A DNA stretch of 64,000 nucleotides, taken from positions 1,116,001 to 1,180,000 of the forward strand of contig JACEVL010000152.1 of NCBI GenBank assembly GCA_020284085.1. The letters are read 5' to 3'. Of the stretch, positions 60,121-64,000 are shown piece after piece. Origin of the DNA: Aporrectodea caliginosa. Its lineage: Eukaryota; Annelida; Clitellata; Crassiclitellata; Lumbricidae. How positions within the stretch are numbered: the first letter of the stretch is position 1; each line of letters starts with the position of its first letter. Made by a program: the position numbers and the translations under genes. The notes below the pieces were generated by a model. It did no database searches and had not been told where the DNA came from. It saw nothing but the letters and a program-made list of their open reading frames with translations.

Positions 60121-60601
60121 GCGTTATATGAATCCACGCATTATTATTTTTATGATTATTAGTGAATGAACGAACGAATGAATTAATTAAACAGAATGGT
60201 GTAGCAGATGACTTATATGTCGAACACTTGGAAGCCTAAGTTTAATATACATGTTTGTTAAATGTGTTTGCATAATGCTGTAGGCCTGCGGTACTGTAAT
60301 AGAATTATAATGTTATAACTAGAATATTATTTTATTATGTGTTTGATATTATCCGAGCTTGGTTGTGTTTAATATGTTTGAAAACTCCGCAATGATCGTA
60401 GCGTATGCCTGGTGACGGACGACCACCTCCTGTAACATGTCGTCAGTTCAGCAAACCTCGGGCAAACACTTCATTCCACCCGGAGCCAGCAGCATTCGAA
60501 GGTGGATAATGTAATATAAACTGTGATATAAACTCTTTAACATTCGGTAAATTCGATGTACTCGATCATTCCACCTGCCTCACTCCTGCTGAAGTTCTCT
60601 A

Positions 60602-60664
60602 ACCAATCAATCAATCAATCAATAATTCAATCAATCAATTTATCGATCAATCAATCAATCAATC
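60602..60664. repeat. (ATCA)n simple repeat
   Basis: CAATCAATCAATC tract with few interruptions. Confidence 0.85.
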
Positions 60665-60719
60665 AACCGAATCATATACTACAATGCATCTCGACTCTGG
60701 AACGATTGCGCTTCTGAGT

Positions 60720-61140
60720 TTCAGAAATTCTCCATTCCATCATTAAACTGTCAATTATAATACTCCTCTGTCAAACACCTTTAGGCTTTCCATTCTAAAA
60801 TTTCCCCTCTTCAAGAAATCTTACTCTGATCCAGAACACTTCGGGCCCTTCCGAATTTCTCTCATCCGAAGCATAACCCTTCGTACGCTGAGCCGCGCTC
60901 TCTCAATCACTGCAGTGCACAATTGCTGCCTTGAAGCAGTGGTCGTTAACAACCTGGTGACCAGAAGTCGCGCTATCAACTCACCCCGTACAGAATTGCG
61001 TCTCTCATCAACAATGCCTTTCAAAACTCTTACATAAAACTCTTATTCACTATCCAATCACCCAGATGTTCTCGTTCTGAAGCCCGTCATAAATCTACGC
61101 TGTACCAGATCTTTGGAATGAACTTCTGAAACAAATGGGT
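60720..61140 (+). other. Possible LINE 3' remnant
   Basis: Contains TTTCAAAACTCTTACATAAA, reminiscent of an FK-LLKT ORF2 tail, in otherwise unassigned DNA. No frame survives. Confidence 0.25.
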
Positions 61141-61297
61141 CTGTAATCAACCATATTCACATTAAGATGTCAGCTTTCCCCGATTATGATCTTACCCTCC
61201 TCCTCCTCCTCTGCCTCCTTTTATGCTGTTTCACAATTTCCTCCTCATCTTCCTCCTTCTCTACTGCTGCTGCTGCTGCTACTACTATTACAACTTC

Positions 61298-61362
61298 CAC
61301 CACCACCACCACCACCACCACCACCACCACCACCACCACCACCACCACCACCACCACCACTA
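61298..61362. repeat. (CCA)n microsatellite
   Basis: About 20 CAC/CCA triplets; open in several frames but not coding. Confidence 0.95.
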
Positions 61363-61920
61363 ATACTACCATTATTATTAATAATTATATTGTGGTAGTG
61401 GATAACAGCTACCGAAGCTAAAGATAGAAATGATTTCCAAGTTTTCTTTATTTAGGCCTACCACAGTTTATAAATCCATCACTTCAGTTGAAAAGTCACT
61501 CGCAACACATTGCTATACAGTTACCACAACTTTTAATAAAAGAAACGTACAAATGACCTCTATTTAAAGTATGTCTTAACACAGCTGTGAGCTTATAACT
61601 TCACATAACAATTTACAGGTTATCTTCACATCATAGTTGCTCAAACACATAAGAAGAAAGGATGAAATTATAATAACCTAAAGGAAATAAATGCAATCCT
61701 GCATTTAACATACAATAGCCTTTGAAGATATGGAGAAAAAAACATCAAATTCACTGCATCGCCTAAGAATGAGAAGATTCTATCAGTTTCCATAACGCAA
61801 GCAACAAAAGGCAGCCATGGCACTGCATCGTCCTGATGTCACAACTGCTGCAGAATTAGTGCAGCACTAGATTGGGTAACACTGTGATGTTAGTTAATCT
61901 ACTACTGTCAACTAGGAAAT

Positions 61921-61926
61921 TTTATT
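61921..61926 (-). promoter_or_regulatory. Candidate polyadenylation signal of the GH27 gene
   Basis: TTTATT on the plus strand is AATAAA on the coding strand, 87 nt downstream of the GH27 stop codon, a typical short 3' UTR distance. Confidence 0.4.
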
Positions 61927-62012
61927 TAAATGGTACTTAAGCGAGCAAGTTCCCAGCCAAGAATCAGCAAACTTAAAAAACTGAAATGCTTCAAGGTGCA
62001 GATTATTCGAAC

Positions 62013-63602
62013 TTAATGAATTGCTGTAGCTTGTGCAAAGAAGACTCCCGTTGGATTGACGTTCACCACGAGTTTGCTGCTTGGCTTAAACAGGCCAAGA
62101 TATTTTCCATCGAAGACCTCGGTTACATTGTATCCACTGATGCCTTTTAGGCCGAGATCAGACAGAGTGATTGATACTTCTGTGGGTGTAGCACCGCCCA
62201 TGTTCACCAGAGCAATTGCGTAACTTCCAGATGGAAGAATCGGCTTCGTCCAGACTTCAACATCCCCGATCTGTATCACAACACAAATGTAAAAGTGAGC
62301 AATGTAATAATTATGTACGCAATGGATAGTTCGAGACACATCTGAGATCTATCACACATTACATTTCAGTAGGTAAAATAGCTATAGGTGTAGTGCGATA
62401 GAAAGAGAATTGCGGGCGCCAAGGTGGAAACCATTGACAGACACCCGGCCAGCCGCGTGCTTAAGAGATCAGCTTAATTATATCCCTATTGCATTTGGTA
62501 CTTAAGGTAGTCAAGGGTATTATCTTGAGAGCGGAAATCAGGTTGATAGGTGGTAATAGTGTGATCAGCATTGAAAGACCCAGACAAGAATTAGGAAAAG
62601 GCAGAACTGTTGCAAGAGGAATCAATAAGAGGAAGCGCGAAAGTAAGAGGATACGAATTTCTTATAGTGTAGTTTATCTTAATACATAACAATTCTCTCG
62701 TCCTCAGCCTCGAGTCCATTGCAACCAAATTAAAAATCACTTCCCGAGCTGTCACCAGAACACCCAAGCATCACCACTTCACTACCATCTTCAAATCACT
62801 CCATTGGCTAAAAATCCCAGAGCGAATGCAATTCAAAGTCCTGTCAGTAACATATAACTCCATGCGTACAATATTTTCAGCCCAAGTATCTTCGCAATCT
62901 CTTCGCCATCAGCCTCCCGCCGTACCCGATCATCCTTCTATCGCAGTCTTCGTCAACTCGGCCGAACATCGATGGGCGGTTCGACCCCAGAATAGATCTA
63001 TCAGGGAGCTCTGTGTTCCCGTATCGAGCCAGCCAGGTCGACGAACACTGCGGTCTGCAGTTCGTGGAGGGCTGTTGGTCCCGCGCTTCTGCACAGCATT
63101 GTAGCCTATTGGACCGTCTTCATGAAACAGTTTCCCACCGGAAATTAGCTCAGGAAAGATTCTCCGCTCATCTGAAGACGAGCACTTTTTAGATCTGCTA
63201 GACAGCCGTGATACAGCGTCTTTGTGAGGTTCCTAAAATGCGCTACGCAAGTTTTCAGATCCATACATAAATAAATACGTACAAACATACATACATACAT
63301 ATATGTGGATGCTTACATACATAGGCCTACTGTACATACGTACTTACATGCGTACAACGCCGTACATACATGCATGTTTCTATTTAACCAGCTTGTGTTG
63401 TTACCTTGTTGATACGTCTTCCCTGAATTCCCAGAGCGTCTTGATCGATGGCGATTGCACGTTTGTTCAGCAGAATAGCTTTCGATTCTGGTCTTAGGTT
63501 TCGAAGGTCGTTGGACATGATCAACGGAGCAGCAAGAATCGACCAGACGGCCATCTGGACTCGCTCCTGGTCATAGCTTAGACCGAAATTGCCAATAATC
63601 AA
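62013..63602 (-). CDS. GH27 alpha-galactosidase / alpha-N-acetylgalactosaminidase, last two exons (partial)
   Basis: Minus-strand exons 63602-63405 (acceptor TTGTTCAG, donor AAG|GTAACA) and 62270-62013 (acceptor GATACAG, stop TAA) give 66 and 85 residues in frame. The first begins LIIGNFGLSYDQERVQMA and continues WSILAAPLIMSNDLRNL and DQDALGIQGRRINK, the conserved end of the GH27 barrel. The second is the C-terminal beta-sandwich domain (GSYAIALVN, then NPTGVFFAQATAIH). Known of the family: lysosomal retaining glycosidases removing terminal alpha-galactose or alpha-GalNAc. The catalytic aspartates lie in exons right of the window (the Asp acid/base would be just upstream of 63602), so GLA and NAGA cannot be separated here. 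On the minus strand AATAAA at 61926-61921, 87 nt past the stop, is a good polyadenylation candidate. The intron carries a LINE fragment. Confidence 0.88.
62695..63235 (+). pseudogene. LINE ORF2 remnant in the GH27 intron
   Basis: Frame reads ITSRAVTRTPKHHHFTTIF, KSLHWLKIPERMQFKVLSVT, the conserved ---ILK-LHWLPV--RI-FK-L--TYK block of CR1/L2-type reverse transcriptases; frameshifts follow. It lies antisense to the GH27 gene. Confidence 0.72.
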
Positions 63603-64000
63603 CTGAACAAAAGAACCACACTACATAATTATGTCTAATACCAAATCGCTTGGCATCTTGATTCAGTTTTTAATCTAGATGAAGAAAAGCAGTCATTGCA
63701 TGACATTTAGTCTATCACAGACACTGGCAATTAAGGTAGTAGGCCCACAAGAATACAGTTTTAAAAAATTGTTTACTATGTAACTCTTTCAAGTATACAT
63801 ATTTGGGTATAGTTATGCAAGTGCATTGTATTAATAAAGTTAGATAGTCCGTTAAAAAATCTATCTATCACGAGGTATTTTCTAAACACATGGGCATTCG
63901 CTTCACAACGGCTTAAATTCATTGATTTATTCTGTACAAAAAATGTTGATAGCAATTGGTCAATTAAAGAATAATCTTATATCTTATTCTTTCTGTATCA

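Noticed and set aside
61167..61421. Poly-Thr / poly-Pro / poly-Val frames
   Set aside because: Triplet microsatellite (CCA)n read in different frames.

Overview
This is intron-rich animal nuclear DNA, best read as an invertebrate metazoan, probably marine. Five genes are supported by spliced exons with GT/AG junctions and conserved protein domains. There are no bacterial-style operons. Introns and spacers are packed with short non-autonomous DNA transposons, tRNA-headed SINEs, LINE remnants and minisatellites. I cannot place the phylum from sequence alone.

Layout. 387-1364 (+): the last two exons of a kaptin-like gene (KPTN). 3708-16025 (+): a complete spastin gene (SPAST), 16 coding exons joining in frame to 589 aa. 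19554-45121 (+): a complete TRIM9/TRIM67-type E3 ubiquitin ligase gene in 8 coding exons (786 aa once an inserted transposon is discounted), with a 13-kb first intron. 48654-51200 (-): a two-exon BTB-BACK-PHR gene (BTBD3/BTBD6-like, 435 aa). 62013-63602 (-): the last two exons of a GH27 alpha-galactosidase / alpha-N-acetylgalactosaminidase, whose 5' exons lie beyond the right edge. Spastin (microtubule severing) and TRIM9 (neuronal cytoskeleton-linked ligase) both act on the neuronal cytoskeleton, but nothing here suggests co-regulation.

Repeats. I could delimit 18 elements by inverted ends plus an 8-bp target-site duplication (a few with one mismatch). Most have the CAG...CTG ends expected of the hAT superfamily. 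One, 1129 bp long, sits inside TRIM9 exon 5 and interrupts the FN3 domain; the coding sequence resumes exactly in frame after the 8-bp duplication, so the insertion looks recent and may be polymorphic. Three others sit in the polymerase III box A / D-loop part of tRNA-derived SINE heads. One element at 38902-39459 has ends made of 14-15 bp tandem repeats and a tandem-repeat interior, and is inserted in a site resembling its own repeat unit. The 47-55 kb stretch contains a three-level nest of elements.

Satellite block. From 55.3 to 59.9 kb lie a 57-bp satellite (about 34 units, each with a conserved hairpin and an open 19-codon frame), a 19-bp array, a 15-bp array, a mariner-type transposase remnant and a 32-bp palindrome-rich array. 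No protein-coding gene is supported between 51.2 and 62.0 kb apart from transposon remnants.
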